A DNA stretch of 28,726 nt, from the NCBI GenBank assembly GCA_003221825.1, contig QHUE01000136.1, forward strand, positions 1-28,726, given 5' to 3'. The stretch comes from Gemmatimonadota bacterium (GTDB lineage Bacteria > Gemmatimonadota > Gemmatimonadetes > Gemmatimonadales > GWC2-71-9). Position numbers and translations under genes: made by a program. Below are positions 28,562-28,726 of the stretch, one piece after another (the first letter of the stretch is position 1; each line of letters begins with the position of its first letter). Under the pieces are notes generated by a model. That model had not been told where the DNA came from and did not search any database. It saw nothing but the letters and a program-made list of their open reading frames with translations.

Positions 28562-28726
28562 GATCAGGTAGACGATCGTGAACAGGATGATCCATACCAG
28601 GTCGACGAAGTGCCAGTACAACCCGATGACCTCGATGCCGCGGTAGTCCTGCGGCGAATACTTCTCCGGCAGCACCTTGGTGAAATAGAGATACAGCATG
28701 CTGATCACGCCGCAGGTCACGTGGAA
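28559..28726 (-). CDS. Cytochrome c oxidase subunit III, C-terminal fragment (cut by window edge)
   Basis: The frame enters from the window edge and ends at TGA 28559-28561, giving the last 55 residues. HVTCGVISMLYLYF and especially GIEVIGLYWHFVDLVWIILF, then TIVYLI, are the C-terminal signature of oxidase subunit III (CtaE/CoxC). Subunit III is a membrane subunit of the heme-copper oxidase core complex. It is the most upstream visible gene of the minus-strand heme/oxidase operon; subunits I and II presumably lie beyond the window. Confidence 0.93.
   Translation of the reverse strand, partial: FHVTCGVISMLYLYFTKVLPEKYSPQDYRGIEVIGLYWHFVDLVWIILFTIVYLI

Noticed and set aside
1..28726. CRISPR array, prophage, insertion sequence or toxin-antitoxin pair
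   Set aside because: No regularly spaced repeats, transposase, integrase or paired small-gene signature was found on either strand.

Overview
The window is a G+C-rich, densely coded bacterial segment. Gene content and protein style point to Gemmatimonadota or a close FCB-type relative: LVIVD-repeat secreted protein, LemA/M48 pair, HemQ-type heme synthesis, caa3/aa3-type oxidase genes, TolB-like PD40 protein, and many ATGA/GTGA stop-start overlaps. This assignment is inferred from protein resemblance; no rRNA gene is present to confirm it. I found no tRNA, rRNA, CRISPR array, transposase or phage gene.

Layout. (1) 1-2.4 kb: tail of a TPR-like protein, a 43-residue lipoprotein on the minus strand, and a three-gene regulatory cassette (AraC-type regulator, single receiver domain, MerR-type regulator) joined by 4-bp overlaps. 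(2) 2.4-5.4 kb: lemA, an HtpX-like M48 protease and a PlsB-like acyltransferase, ending at a hairpin. (3) 5.4-9 kb: a poorly coding AT-richer stretch, two unrecognised genes, a bidirectional terminator and a large secreted LVIVD/Ig-like protein. (4) 9.1-12.5 kb: a cold-shock protein with a 140-residue extension and a structured leader, an ADP-ribosylglycohydrolase-like protein, an alpha/beta hydrolase and a helical-repeat protein. (5) 12.6-15.2 kb: a periplasmic-binding lipoprotein translationally coupled to a frameshifted chemoreceptor. (6) 15.2-18.1 kb: small proteins, infA, and damaged lepB and tolB-like genes. (7) 18.2-20.5 kb: a small unknown gene and transketolase. (8) 20.5-23.0 kb: a leader region followed by an SsuE-like FMN reductase, an ATP-grasp enzyme and an SsuD-like flavin monooxygenase. 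(9) 23.0-28.7 kb, minus strand: one operon-like array reading coxC, coxD/ctaF-like, ctaB, two tiny membrane proteins, hemQ fused to a Rieske domain, hemE, hemH, hemG/Y. This supplies heme by what looks like the coproporphyrin-dependent route and passes it to heme O/A and the oxidase.

The most interesting unit is the leader at 20.5-20.7 kb. A 30-codon ORF has five Cys codons in ten codons. Its last Cys-Cys pair lies in one arm of a long-range RNA helix. A strong intrinsic terminator follows, ending directly on the ribosome-binding site of an SsuE-type sulfur-assimilation gene. This is the layout expected of a cysteine-sensing transcription attenuator.

Two window-wide patterns also stand out. 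Four genes (PlsB-like, tkt, hemE, ctaB) have no ATG/GTG/TTG where the protein should begin, but have ATT or CTG there. Several genes carry lesions: a 1-bp frameshift in the chemoreceptor, a nonsense codon plus frameshift in lepB, a deletion/frameshift in the tolB-like gene, and an in-frame deletion of about 70 codons in the flavin monooxygenase. Either these loci are decaying or the assembly has errors; raw reads would decide. A 28-bp palindrome occurs twice, once inside the hemG/Y coding frame, where it is translated.
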